Source: Butyrivibrio sp. AE3004
GTDB lineage: Bacteria; Bacillota; Clostridia; Lachnospirales; Lachnospiraceae
Assembly: GCF_000703165.1 (NCBI RefSeq)
Contig: NZ_JNLQ01000002.1
Coordinates: 372,001-436,000 of the forward strand
DNA: 64,000 nucleotides
Reading direction: 5' to 3'
Positions 33,134 to 42,318 of this stretch are shown here, piece after piece. The position numbers and the translations under genes were made by a program. Within the stretch, counting starts at the first letter, position 1. Each line of letters opens with the position of its first letter. Under the pieces are notes generated by a model. It made no database searches and was not told the origin of the DNA. It worked only from the letters and a program-made list of their open reading frames with translations.

Positions 33134-34690
33134 ATGAATGCAGAAATAAAAAAGAAACTTGAACATGTACAGGCTGTGCTTAGGGAGGCGGAGATGTATT
33201 CGCATGCCAGCCGCATTTTGACATATGATCAGGAGACAATCTGCCCTGAAAAAGGAATGGAGGAGCAGGGTGAGATTACTGCCTTTTTGCAGAATCAGGT
33301 CTTTAAGCTTCAAAAGGATCCGGTTTTTATAGATGATGCTGAGTATCTTTACACACACAAAGATGAGCTTGAAGAATTTGACAGAGTTCTTGCAGAGCAG
33401 CTCCACAGGGCTTACGCAAAGACTAAAAATATAACGGCAGCGAAACAGCTTGAATTTTCAAGGATAATGAACAAGGCTTTTGTTGACTGGTCTGCTGCAA
33501 GAAAGAATTCGGATTTTTCCATGTTTTCAGAATCTCTTAAAAAAGTAAGAGATGCCAACATAGAGATGATAAAACTCCGCGATCCTGCTGATGTAGAGGA
33601 TTTGGGCAAGGATGCAAAGAGCCTTGATCCTTCGGACAAGAATTATGTTATCGGGCAGCTCATAGGCGATTATGAAAGAGGAATTACCATCGAAGAGCTT
33701 GATGAATGCTTTGAGCATTGTAAAGAGAGACTGGTACCTCTTCTTAAGAAAATAATGGGCAGCAAAAAGAAGATACGTACCGACTTCATGCATAAGGAGG
33801 TTACGGAAGAGCAGCAGAGAAGGATGACGGAATATCTTATAGACGTCATTGGCTACGATCTTACAAGAGGTGCATATTCAACCTCCGAGCATCCATTCAC
33901 AGACTGGATGGGCAGAAATGATATCCGTATCACGACACATTATTATCCGACCGATTTTGCCGCAAGTATGTATTCAATCATACATGAGGGCGGACACGCT
34001 CTGTTTGAAATGCTTCAGCCTGAGGAAAATTATGACCATTTCATAGAGGGCGGAAAAACTCTTGGTATGCACGAGTCGGTATCAAGAATGTATGAGAACA
34101 GAATAGGCAGATCAAGAAGCTTTATAAAACTTATATATCCCAAGACCTGTGAAATATTCCCTGAGGCTATGGAGGGAGTATCCGAGGAAGAGTTTTACGA
34201 GGCTATAAATGTGGTGCAGCCTTCGCTTATCCGTACGGAGTCTGATGAATTCACCTATACTTTTCATATCATAATCAGATACGAGATTGAAAAGGAAATC
34301 ATAAACGGAGATATAGATATAAACGATATTCCACGCAGATGGAAGGAAAAATATGAGGAGTATCTTGGGGTATCTCCGGAAAATGACAGAGAGGGTGTTC
34401 TTCAGGATGTTCACTGGTCATCAGGCTTTGGCTATTTCCCGACATATTCAATGGGAAATATGTACAATGCCATGTATTACAACCGCATGAAGAACGAGAT
34501 AGATATAGATAAGTCAGTGTTAAACGGAGACTTTGATACCATAAATAACTGGATGAAGGAGAATGTATTTAAGAAAGCAGACAGGCTTTCACCTTCTGAT
34601 TGGATAAGAGACATAACCGGAAGAGATTTTACTGCCGATGATTTCCTCGATTATCTGGAGGAAAAGTATTCCGCTTTATATGAAATCTGA
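33134..34690 (+). CDS. M32 family metallocarboxypeptidase
   Basis: A 518-residue M32 carboxypeptidase (thermostable carboxypeptidase 1 type). The zinc site is IIHEGGHALFE (His-Glu-x-x-His about residues 282-286) and the third ligand region is MHESVSRMYENRIGRS (about 313-328), with the family DxRITTxY-like segment RITTHYYPTDF in front. It removes C-terminal residues from peptides in the cytoplasm; usual length is about 500. It follows the ACT-domain gene and may be linked to peptide or amino acid use. Confidence 0.93.
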   Translation: MNAEIKKKLEHVQAVLREAEMYSHASRILTYDQETICPEKGMEEQGEITAFLQNQVFKLQKDPVFIDDAEYLYTHKDELEEFDRVLAEQLHRAYAKTKNITAAKQLEFSRIMNKAFVDWSAARKNSDFSMFSESLKKVRDANIEMIKLRDPADVEDLGKDAKSLDPSDKNYVIGQLIGDYERGITIEELDECFEHCKERLVPLLKKIMGSKKKIRTDFMHKEVTEEQQRRMTEYLIDVIGYDLTRGAYSTSEHPFTDWMGRNDIRITTHYYPTDFAASMYSIIHEGGHALFEMLQPEENYDHFIEGGKTLGMHESVSRMYENRIGRSRSFIKLIYPKTCEIFPEAMEGVSEEEFYEAINVVQPSLIRTESDEFTYTFHIIIRYEIEKEIINGDIDINDIPRRWKEKYEEYLGVSPENDREGVLQDVHWSSGFGYFPTYSMGNMYNAMYYNRMKNEIDIDKSVLNGDFDTINNWMKENVFKKADRLSPSDWIRDITGRDFTADDFLDYLEEKYSALYEI

Positions 34691-34733
34691 CAGCAGACAA
34701 CAAATATATTAAAGAGTGGATTTTGCATAAATA

Positions 34734-36368
34734 ATGAAAAATATAGCATATAGAGTAAAGTTCATAGGATATGTGACCCTGATGCTCGTAAGCCTCTTTC
34801 TGGGCGGAGTAGCTATAGCTTACAGATGGGAGATCTTATGGGTATTGTTCTTTACGCTTGTTTTCTCCCTTTTTCTGGTCCTGGCGGGTTACACCTACAT
34901 GACCAGTCAGAGGGACAGTGCTTATGAGACACTTCGTAAGCAAAAACAGATTGATGAAGAGGACGCCAAACGCAGAATGGAATATTTTGCAAATATGGCA
35001 CATGAGATAAGGACACCTATCAATGCAATCCTTGGCTATGATGAGCTGATACTTAGGGAGTACAACGATCCTGCACTAAGGCAGTATGCTTATAACATAA
35101 GGTCTGCCGGTAACACTCTTTTGGCACTAATAAACGACTCGCTGGATTATTCGAGAATTGAAGCGGGGAAAATGGAGCTCTTTGTTTCAGAATATGACCT
35201 TGGTACTGTGATTGAGGATATGATGAGCCTTATACGTCCAAGAGCACTTGCTAAAGGGCTTGAGTTAAAGGGATTCATAAACAAAAATGCGCCAAGGAGA
35301 CTTTACGGGGACGCAAACAGGCTGAAACAATGTATGGCCAATATTCTTACGAATGCCGTGAAATATACGCAGGAAGGTGAGATAGACTTTTCCGTTGATT
35401 TTGAAAGCTTAAGTAAGGATACCATTCTCCTTAAGGTTGCGGTAAGAGATACCGGAATAGGTATAAAGGAAGAGGACATAAAAAAACTCTATGAGCCTTT
35501 TGAGAGAATCGATGAGGACAGGCTTGGAAGCATAGAGGGAAGCGGACTTGGCATTTCAATTGTAAGAAAGATACTTTCTCTCATGGACTCGGAATTGCAG
35601 GTGGAGAGTATTTACGGAGAGGGAAGTAATTTCCACTTTTCCATAAAACAGAGAGTTGCAGGTCCTGAATCCATCGGAGATTTTGCCCAGGGCTATGCTC
35701 GTAACGTCATTGATAAGACCCATTTTGAGATCAGCTTCAAGGCACCTGAGGCGAGAGTGCTTGTTGCTGATGATGCGGAACTCAATCTTGCGGTTATGGA
35801 AGGACTTCTTAACGGTACGGGAATTCAGGTTGATTCTGCAATGTCTGCAGCAACAGCTCTGGAATTTGCCAAGAACAATGATTATGATCTTATATTCCTT
35901 GATCTAAACCTTCCGGAAATTAGAAGCAAAGATATGATAAAAAGATTTCGCGGTGAGTCAAAAAATGACTTAGGTGGAAAAGAAAGTCGCCGTTCCAATA
36001 TGATGCTTCATCGCAGAGTTCAGGAAAAGGCTAAGAACAAAGATAAACAAGGTGGCAATAAAGATGGGGCAAAAGAGCGCACACATAACTCTGCTACACC
36101 TGTTATAGCATTGACAGCAGGTGTACTTCAGGATGTGCAGAGTGAATATAAAAAACTCGGTTTTTCGGATTATCTCCTGAAACCTATAGTATACAAGGAA
36201 TTGGAAACAATACTTTCAAAGTATCTTCCTCATGAAAAAATAATCAGAAACAGTAATAAGATTAATGATTATATAAGAAAAAGATCTTCAGATACTCCGC
36301 TTCTTGCGACGGATGAAAAGCTGCAGGAGGCACTCAATATTCTGGCACAAAGGGAGCAGGTAAATTGA
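34734..36368 (+). CDS. Hybrid histidine kinase (2 TM, HisKA, HATPase, receiver)
   Basis: A 544-residue membrane kinase. Two membrane helices (about residues 10-57) have almost no external loop. HisKA has the phosphorylatable His in MAHEIRTPINAIL (about residue 90). The ATPase domain has the N-box NILTNAVKYT (about 203-212), DTGIGI, and the lid GSGLGIS. A C-terminal receiver follows (VLVADDAELN, acceptor Asp in IFLDLNLPE about residue 388, TAG, and LLKPIV), interrupted by a basic, Gln/Lys/Gly-rich insert of about 35 residues (near 412-450) between strands 3 and 4. It is the only kinase of the four-gene signalling cluster with a complete catalytic core. It overlaps the next gene by one codon. 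Confidence 0.9.
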   Translation: MKNIAYRVKFIGYVTLMLVSLFLGGVAIAYRWEILWVLFFTLVFSLFLVLAGYTYMTSQRDSAYETLRKQKQIDEEDAKRRMEYFANMAHEIRTPINAILGYDELILREYNDPALRQYAYNIRSAGNTLLALINDSLDYSRIEAGKMELFVSEYDLGTVIEDMMSLIRPRALAKGLELKGFINKNAPRRLYGDANRLKQCMANILTNAVKYTQEGEIDFSVDFESLSKDTILLKVAVRDTGIGIKEEDIKKLYEPFERIDEDRLGSIEGSGLGISIVRKILSLMDSELQVESIYGEGSNFHFSIKQRVAGPESIGDFAQGYARNVIDKTHFEISFKAPEARVLVADDAELNLAVMEGLLNGTGIQVDSAMSAATALEFAKNNDYDLIFLDLNLPEIRSKDMIKRFRGESKNDLGGKESRRSNMMLHRRVQEKAKNKDKQGGNKDGAKERTHNSATPVIALTAGVLQDVQSEYKKLGFSDYLLKPIVYKELETILSKYLPHEKIIRNSNKINDYIRKRSSDTPLLATDEKLQEALNILAQREQVN

Positions 36369-38191
36369 AATTCAACATCTTTCTCGAGTTGGCGGTAATC
36401 CCGCTGGACTTTATATTGTGCGTATTTTTCCAAATCAGATATACGGATAATACGAGAGTGAACAGAGAGTTTAAGCTTCTGTCATATCTTGTGTTCTTTG
36501 GTACGATCATCGACGTAGTTGATGCGGTCATGCTGGCCTATGAGTCTGTTCTTCCACCTGTTTCGATGTATGCCATTAATACATTAAACTACGCTTTGGC
36601 AACATTCGGAGCGTATCAGTTTGTAAGATACGTTATTTCATATGTTGGTGAAGAGTATTATCAGACTACGGGAGCCTTTATAAACAGGGTACTTTTGCTG
36701 ATATATTCAGCCATTCTCATTCAGAATTTTTTTACTGGAACGGTATTTTCATATTCTCCGGACAGACATATGATATCAGGCCCTCTGTTTACTCTTGTTG
36801 TCTATGCATATCCGCTGTATTACATCATGAGCGGAGGCGTATTTATTCTAAGTCATGGTGAGAGCTATGCCAGAAAAATGAAGTATGCACTTGCGGCAAC
36901 CTTTGGATTTATGGTCACACTGTACTCGCTTCAGATGTTTTTCTACAGGGACCTTCTGGTAACTTTTTTTGCTGCTTCAATCGCTATACTTGTAATTTTC
37001 CTTACACTTGAAACACCCGACTATGTAAAGCTTACCAAAACTCTTGAGGAGCTTTCCATATCAAAGAGAGAACTAGAAGCATCAAGCATAAGAGCGACTG
37101 AGGCGAGTCATGCAAAAACAAGATTTCTTGCTCAGATGTCGAATGATATCAGAACACCTGTGAATGCTATTATGGGTTATTCGAATCTGATACTTGCAGA
37201 TACAAATGAGGAAGCCACCAAGGAGTATACAAGACGTGTGAAAATATCCGCCAAGAGACTTCTTACCTTCTTTGAAAATGTACTGAATTATGTTTCTGAA
37301 GAGACAGGGGAAAATGGTCCAAGAAGACTTCCTTCCATGGCTGACCTCATAGATAAGGTTGATGAAAATGAGTTTCTTGGGCCGGAAGAGCAGGTTGGCA
37401 GAAGAGGAATCATAGGTGCCTCCGATATGAGAATTCTTGTGGTTGATGATACTCCGTTAAACCTGGATCTTCTGGTAAGGATTCTGGCACCTATGGGATT
37501 TACGGTTGATACGGCTTCTGATGGGCAGCAGGCTATCATGCAGGTCAGAAAGTTTCGCTATGACATTATTTTCATGGACCATCTGATGCCTGTACTAGAC
37601 GGAATAGCAGCCTTCAGGCAACTTAGAGATGAAAAGCTCTGTGACAATACACCTGTCATTATGCTGACAGCAAACGCTGTTGTCGGGGAAGAGGAGAAGT
37701 ATTTAAAGGAAGGCTTTGCCGCATATCTGACCAAACCTTTTTCTGAGGATAAGGTTACGGATATACTTGAGAAATTTCTTTCTGTTAATAATTCAAAGAT
37801 TAGCGGTGATATGGATGTCAGTTTCTGGGAGAATTTACAGGAAAAGCTTCCTATGGTAAGGGTTGCGGATGCCAGAGAATATACACTTCATGATATCAAG
37901 CTGTACAAGAAGATACTCATGGAGTACTCGGAAGAGGAAGTCGGCAGTGATATTTCACTTGCTATAAGGACTTCGGATTACAATAAGTGCATGGCTCTTA
38001 TAAGATCTGAGAGAGATAAGGCTGAGCTCATTGGTGCTGATAAGCTGGTTAAAATGGCGGAAAGGCTCGAGAGCTTATGTAAAAAGAGGGAGTTCAATCT
38101 TCTTCGTGAGAGAATAGGGGCTTTTGCGCAGGAACGAAACGATATAGCAAATGCACTATACGAGAGGCTACAGGTGGAGACCGGTGAATAA
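36365..38191 (+). CDS. Membrane protein with substituted HisKA and HPt plus receiver
   Basis: A 608-residue protein. About six N-terminal membrane helices (1-220) form a sensor module shared with the gene at 38572. A HisKA-like segment follows, but its His is Asn (QMSNDIRTPVNAIMG, about residue 260), and no ATPase domain comes after it. The receiver (about 355-480) keeps all key residues: VVDDTPLN, FMDHLMPVLDG, MLTAN, TKPF. A C-terminal HPt-like helical bundle (about 510-600) has Arg where the phospho-His should be, judged by alignment to the gene at 38572 (LIGADKLVKMAERLES against TIGADALSEEALRLEN). It starts with TTG overlapping the upstream TGA, after AGGGAGCAGG. Confidence 0.8.
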   Translation: MKFNIFLELAVIPLDFILCVFFQIRYTDNTRVNREFKLLSYLVFFGTIIDVVDAVMLAYESVLPPVSMYAINTLNYALATFGAYQFVRYVISYVGEEYYQTTGAFINRVLLLIYSAILIQNFFTGTVFSYSPDRHMISGPLFTLVVYAYPLYYIMSGGVFILSHGESYARKMKYALAATFGFMVTLYSLQMFFYRDLLVTFFAASIAILVIFLTLETPDYVKLTKTLEELSISKRELEASSIRATEASHAKTRFLAQMSNDIRTPVNAIMGYSNLILADTNEEATKEYTRRVKISAKRLLTFFENVLNYVSEETGENGPRRLPSMADLIDKVDENEFLGPEEQVGRRGIIGASDMRILVVDDTPLNLDLLVRILAPMGFTVDTASDGQQAIMQVRKFRYDIIFMDHLMPVLDGIAAFRQLRDEKLCDNTPVIMLTANAVVGEEEKYLKEGFAAYLTKPFSEDKVTDILEKFLSVNNSKISGDMDVSFWENLQEKLPMVRVADAREYTLHDIKLYKKILMEYSEEEVGSDISLAIRTSDYNKCMALIRSERDKAELIGADKLVKMAERLESLCKKREFNLLRERIGAFAQERNDIANALYERLQVETGE

Positions 38192-38552
38192 AAAAATACT
38201 TATTGTTGATGATTCCGACATAGAAAGAATGTATCTTAAAGAGCTTACCCGTCGAATAGATAACGTGAAAGCAGAAGAAGCGAAGGGCTTTGCGGATGCA
38301 ATAAAAAAGCTGGAAGCTGAAAAATATGACCTTATTATTGTTGACTATTATCTGCTGGATGGGCAGGGTGACGAACTGATGAAGATGATAATCAGTGGGA
38401 ATCCTTCGGGTAATGCCGACACTAACGCTATTGTGCTCGGAAGAGAGAGCGATTTTGAAAAAAGCTTTTTAAAAGACAGCGGTTTTTCAAATTATATTGA
38501 GAAGCCTGTCGAATTCAATATGTTACAGGCTGCAATCAGTATGTATGCCTGA
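38184..38552 (+). CDS. Stand-alone receiver-domain protein
   Basis: A 122-residue single receiver. It has the acidic pair (LIVDDSDIER, about 7-16), the acceptor Asp in IIVDYYLLDG (about 51-60) and the Lys in IEKPVE (about 105-110). The usual Thr/Ser after strand 4 is replaced by VLGRES. There is no output domain. A GTG at 38184 after GGTGGAG is chosen because it gives the normal receiver start; the frame extends back to an ATG at 38151 inside the preceding gene. It overlaps that gene by eight bases, implying coupling. It may shuttle phosphoryl groups between the neighbours. Confidence 0.8.
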   Translation: MNKKILIVDDSDIERMYLKELTRRIDNVKAEEAKGFADAIKKLEAEKYDLIIVDYYLLDGQGDELMKMIISGNPSGNADTNAIVLGRESDFEKSFLKDSGFSNYIEKPVEFNMLQAAISMYA

Positions 38553-38571
38553 TAGGGGATGAGGGAGAAAG

Positions 38572-41070
38572 ATGCTGTTACATAATTTGTCCTTTGGTTT
38601 ATCAGCGATTTTATATGATATTATAATTTGCGTTTTTCTGAAGCTGACCTATACGGATTCCTACAGAACTACCAAGGCGTTCAGGCGCTTTGCGTATTTT
38701 CTTACTGCTGCGACAATGATTGAAGTTGCAACGGTTCTGGTTGAAATGTATGCGGTTTATGTGCCGCCTGCAGGACATTATACCGCACATGCTTTTAATA
38801 TTCTTTCGGCAACAGTTGCCGCAAATTCCTATGCTGAGTACATAGTAGCCTGTGCCAATGTTGGTATTAAGGATACACTCTTATACAAGATAAATCTTGC
38901 GGTAATAATCGGGCAGTGTTTCCTACTGGTTCAGAATGTTTATACCGGAAATGTATTTGCTTATACCCTTGAGGATGGTTACACACGTGGCATGATGTAT
39001 TTGGCCTGCTCATTTCTTCTTCCCGCATACTATGTGCTACTTGCGGCGGGCTTTGTAAGCGTGAATAGGAAAAGCTATACATTACTTCAGCTTTTCAGTA
39101 TAGTTATTGCAACGTTCATAGTTATTACAATTTATCTGGTGCAGATGTTTGTTTTAAAACATGTGGTTCTTATTTTCTTTTCTGCATCAGTTGCACTTCT
39201 TGTACTTCTTTTTACGCTTGAGACACCGGATTATCACAGGCTTGAAAGGACCATCGGGAAACTGGAAAGTGCCGAGAAGGCTGCTCTTGAAGCAAGAAAA
39301 AAGGCTGAAGAAGCCAATGAAGCAAAGAGCGAATTTTTGTCACAGATGTCCCATGAAATAAGGACTCCTATTAATTCAATTCTTGGTTTTGATAATCTGA
39401 TCCTGGAACACACAAATGATGTAAAGGTATCCGAGTATGCAGCAAAGATAAAAGGTGCGGGCGAGACCCTGCTTGCTTTTTTTAATAACCTGCTTAATCT
39501 TATTGCGCAAAATCCGGGCGAGGATGTGGATATCAGCAGTTTGTTTGATTATTCTGCGCTCCTTGAGACAGACATGGAGGAGATAATAGTTCCAATAATG
39601 CCCAAGGCAAATGTTCTCGTGGTTGATGATAATGCCATGAATGTTGATCTTTTGCTAAAGATCCTGAATAAAACCGATGCCCGTATTGATACTGCGGTTG
39701 ATGGTCAGAAGGCACTTATGAAGCTTCGAAAGAAGACATACGATCTTGTTATCATGGATCACATGATGCCCATAATGGATGGTGTTGAAACACTTAGCAT
39801 TATGAGAGAAGAGAGACTTAGCAGAAGTGCTCCCGTTATCATGCTGACAGCGGGAGGCCTAAGAGGCGATGAGGAAAGGTTTAAGGAGCTTGGCTTTGAT
39901 GCATATTTGACAAAACCTGTCGTTGCGGAAAAGCTGTATGATCTTTTGATAGATATTATGCCAACGGCGCTTATTGAGAGAAGAGCATCCTTAGAGCACC
40001 TTTTCTATATGGAGAACAAGGAAAATAAGGAAAAAGAAGACAAAGAAAGGGTAGGACAGACAGTCCGCAAAAGACGAACCCTTGCTGAAATATTTTCGGT
40101 ACTTAATGTGACTGATGCTCTTGGCTTTTGCATGGGAGATGAAGAGTTCTATTTATCACAGCTTGAAATATTTGCTGAGAATAAAAAGGGAGATGAGCTG
40201 GAGGAACTTCTGCAAAAAGAAGACTTTGAGGAATATCTTATTTCGGTTCATACTCTTAAAAGTACAGCAAAAACCATAGGCGCGGATGCTTTATCAGAGG
40301 AAGCATTAAGACTTGAAAATGCGCTTAAGGAAGGAAATACGGAACTTGTAAGAAAAGAACACCCTGCACTTAAAGAGCACTATGAACTTCTTTGCGAGGA
40401 CCTGCGAAAAGGTTTTAAGGAATACAGGCAGGCCGGAATATCCAATAACGAAGAAGCAAGTGAAAATGAGCTTGCGATTGCTGAGCTCAGTGAGTTTTCC
40501 GGAACAGGTCTGTCCGCTCAGATACTTATGGCTCTTGCAAATACGGTTGATTCAAGGGATATAAATAATCCCGGCAGGTCCCTCAGAGTTGCTAAATACT
40601 CCATGGAGATAGCAAGGAGGCTTGGAAAAAGCGATTCGGAGCAGCAGAATATTTATTATATGGGGCTTGTTCATGATATAGGGAAACTGATAATACCTGA
40701 AAAAATCCTTAGGAAGCCTGATATCCTGACGGAGGAAGAGGCTGAGATTGTTCGTCAGCATCCTATAATCGGCTATGAGATTTTAAGAAATATATCGGAA
40801 ATGCCGGGACTTGCTACCGGCGCAAGATGGCATCATGAAAGATACGACGGAACGGGATATCCCGACGGTCTTGCCGGTGAAGAAATACCTATAGAGGCAA
40901 GGATTATAGGAATAGCGGATGCTTACGATGCCATGACTTCCGAAAGGGCCTATGCATCTGTTATGCCGCCTCTCAGAATAAAAAAAGAGCTGGAGAAGAA
41001 CCGCGGAAAGCAGTTTGATCCGGCACTTGTGGATGTACTTATAAGTATGATGGACGAAAGTTCTATGTAA
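38572..41070 (+). CDS. Membrane relay protein with HPt and HD-GYP phosphodiesterase
   Basis: An 832-residue multi-domain protein. Six-helix membrane module (1-220, like the gene at 36365); a coiled linker; HisKA-like helices with the His intact (QMSHEIRTPINSIL, about residue 261) but no ATPase domain; receiver (about 345-465: VVDDNAMN, IMDHMMPIMDG, MLTAGG, TKPV); HPt with His (VHTLKSTAKTIGADAL, about residue 560); and an HD-GYP domain (about 665-830) with VHDIGKLIIP and HHERYDGTGYPDG intact. The last domain should hydrolyse c-di-GMP to GMP/pGpG. GATGAGGGAG precedes the ATG. It is the last gene of the signalling cluster, with a terminator after it. Confidence 0.9.
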   Translation: MLLHNLSFGLSAILYDIIICVFLKLTYTDSYRTTKAFRRFAYFLTAATMIEVATVLVEMYAVYVPPAGHYTAHAFNILSATVAANSYAEYIVACANVGIKDTLLYKINLAVIIGQCFLLVQNVYTGNVFAYTLEDGYTRGMMYLACSFLLPAYYVLLAAGFVSVNRKSYTLLQLFSIVIATFIVITIYLVQMFVLKHVVLIFFSASVALLVLLFTLETPDYHRLERTIGKLESAEKAALEARKKAEEANEAKSEFLSQMSHEIRTPINSILGFDNLILEHTNDVKVSEYAAKIKGAGETLLAFFNNLLNLIAQNPGEDVDISSLFDYSALLETDMEEIIVPIMPKANVLVVDDNAMNVDLLLKILNKTDARIDTAVDGQKALMKLRKKTYDLVIMDHMMPIMDGVETLSIMREERLSRSAPVIMLTAGGLRGDEERFKELGFDAYLTKPVVAEKLYDLLIDIMPTALIERRASLEHLFYMENKENKEKEDKERVGQTVRKRRTLAEIFSVLNVTDALGFCMGDEEFYLSQLEIFAENKKGDELEELLQKEDFEEYLISVHTLKSTAKTIGADALSEEALRLENALKEGNTELVRKEHPALKEHYELLCEDLRKGFKEYRQAGISNNEEASENELAIAELSEFSGTGLSAQILMALANTVDSRDINNPGRSLRVAKYSMEIARRLGKSDSEQQNIYYMGLVHDIGKLIIPEKILRKPDILTEEEAEIVRQHPIIGYEILRNISEMPGLATGARWHHERYDGTGYPDGLAGEEIPIEARIIGIADAYDAMTSERAYASVMPPLRIKKELEKNRGKQFDPALVDVLISMMDESSM

Positions 41071-41080
41071 ATTTTTCTAT

Positions 41081-41099
41081 ATTGATGATACGAATTACT
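41081..41099 (+). repeat. 19-base direct repeat, left copy, flanking the LytTR gene
   Basis: ATTGATGATACGAATTACT recurs as ATTGATGACACGAATTACT at 42013-42031 on the other side of the LytTR gene (one mismatch). It may be a binding site pair of the regulator. Confidence 0.5.
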
Positions 41100-41116
41100 A
41101 CTTACTCAAATTTTAA

Positions 41117-41175
41117 GGGTCAAGAAGTCATGATGCGATTTATTCAAGGATAATCGTATTATGACCTCTTGACCC
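41117..41175. terminator. Bidirectional terminator between HD-GYP and LytTR genes
   Basis: GGGTCAAGAAGTCAT pairs with ATGACCTCTTGACCC (one mismatch), with an inner GATT/AATC dyad. It separates two convergent genes. The arm contains the 11-mer CAAGAAGTCAT. Confidence 0.75.
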
Positions 41176-41253
41176 TATTATCATATTACTTTTGTTAAAA
41201 TCAAAATATTCTGCATGATTTTTAGCCATCGATGGATGGCATTTCTTCATTAA

Positions 41254-41973
41254 TTATAAATCTCTCATGGCATAATCCGCCAGCATTCTATTTGCCTCTC
41301 TAAGGCTTTCCCTTCTGATATGAACAGAATCTCCATCCTTCATTTCAAAGACCTGAAGCTCCTTGTCGATGCTTTTTACGTGCGCGAGATTTACAAGATA
41401 ACTCTTGTGGCACCTCATAAAGGAATCGTCCGGAGTCTGAGCTTCGATATCATCCAGTTTTCCTGTTAGCTGAAGGGTTGCTCCGTTTGCCATATGCAGA
41501 TAAAGAGTATGAGCGCTTTGTTCCACGTAACATATCTTTTCAAAGGAAAAAGTCATATCCTTACCGCCTATACGTACGGATACTCCACCCTGTGCTCCCT
41601 TCATCTGCGCGGCAAGCTCAAGTACTTCGCCGACTTCAATAGGATCAAAGGGCTTCATGAGATAACGGATTACGCGATTTTTGTAGCCTTCCATGGCGTG
41701 ATCCTGACTGGAAGTTGCAAATACGATTGGGACGGATGCGTCAATGCTGCGAATTTTAGTCGTGGCATCCACTCCGCCCATTCCCGGCATAAGAATATCC
41801 ATAAATATCAGGTCATAAACACCCGGACGGAAAGCAGATAAAAAGGCTTCTCCGGATTCAAATAGATTGATCTCGGTTCCGGGACGATGCTTTTCAATAA
41901 GAAACTGTAACTGACGTCTCTGAGCCATTTCATCGTCGCAGACTGCAATTTTCATAGTATCAGAGCTACTCAT
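41254..41973 (-). CDS. LytTR-family response regulator
   Basis: A 239-residue regulator. Receiver domain (1-120): AVCDDEMAQRRQL, acceptor Asp in IFMDILMPGMGG, Ser in FATSSQ, and LMKPFDP. LytTR DNA-binding domain (about 133-239): ICYVEQSAHTLYLH, SFMRCHKSYLVNLAHVKS with the basic surface, and a final SLREANRML. It controls transcription of virulence, bacteriocin or surface genes in other Firmicutes. The ATG at 41973 is preceded by GAGGGAG; the TTG at 41988 falls on the binding site itself. No cognate kinase of the LytS type is adjacent, but the sensor cluster is convergent with it. It lies between promoter elements A and B, C. Confidence 0.9.
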   Translation of the reverse strand: MSSSDTMKIAVCDDEMAQRRQLQFLIEKHRPGTEINLFESGEAFLSAFRPGVYDLIFMDILMPGMGGVDATTKIRSIDASVPIVFATSSQDHAMEGYKNRVIRYLMKPFDPIEVGEVLELAAQMKGAQGGVSVRIGGKDMTFSFEKICYVEQSAHTLYLHMANGATLQLTGKLDDIEAQTPDDSFMRCHKSYLVNLAHVKSIDKELQVFEMKDGDSVHIRRESLREANRMLADYAMRDL

Positions 41974-42012
41974 ATGTATCTCCCTCAAATATTAAAGATA
42001 AATATACCCATT

Positions 42013-42031
42013 ATTGATGACACGAATTACT
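42013..42031 (+). repeat. 19-base direct repeat, right copy
   Basis: Matches 41081-41099 at 18 of 19 bases. It lies about 40 bases upstream of the LytTR start, where autoregulation sites are common. Confidence 0.5.
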
Positions 42032-42182
42032 GCGATGCAAGTAACTCCCGTAATTCTAACAAATATTCGGAAACCGAATAAAAGCTCCTTCCTAATGTTT
42101 GCTACGGGATTCGAAGTTATCATAATATATTTTATCATAAAATAGCACACAGAGAACATTGATTAGCATATTTATAATAATT

Positions 42183-42251
42183 GTCAAGTACGAATTTTGA
42201 AATGTTTTGTTCATTTTCAGTATAAATATGATTGATGACTATTGGTATAAT
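42183..42251 (+). promoter_or_regulatory. Surface-regulon promoter B (GTCAAGTACGA motif plus -10)
   Basis: GTCAAGTACGAATTTTGAAA begins at 42183 and TATAAT at 42246, exactly 63 bases apart. No -35 match is found 17 bases before the -10 (sequence TAAATA). Confidence 0.7.
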
Positions 42252-42318
42252 TAAAATTGTAAAATTTTGTCACGGAAATGGGGTCTTATTTTCCGTACGA
42301 AAGGTGATGGGGAGATAG

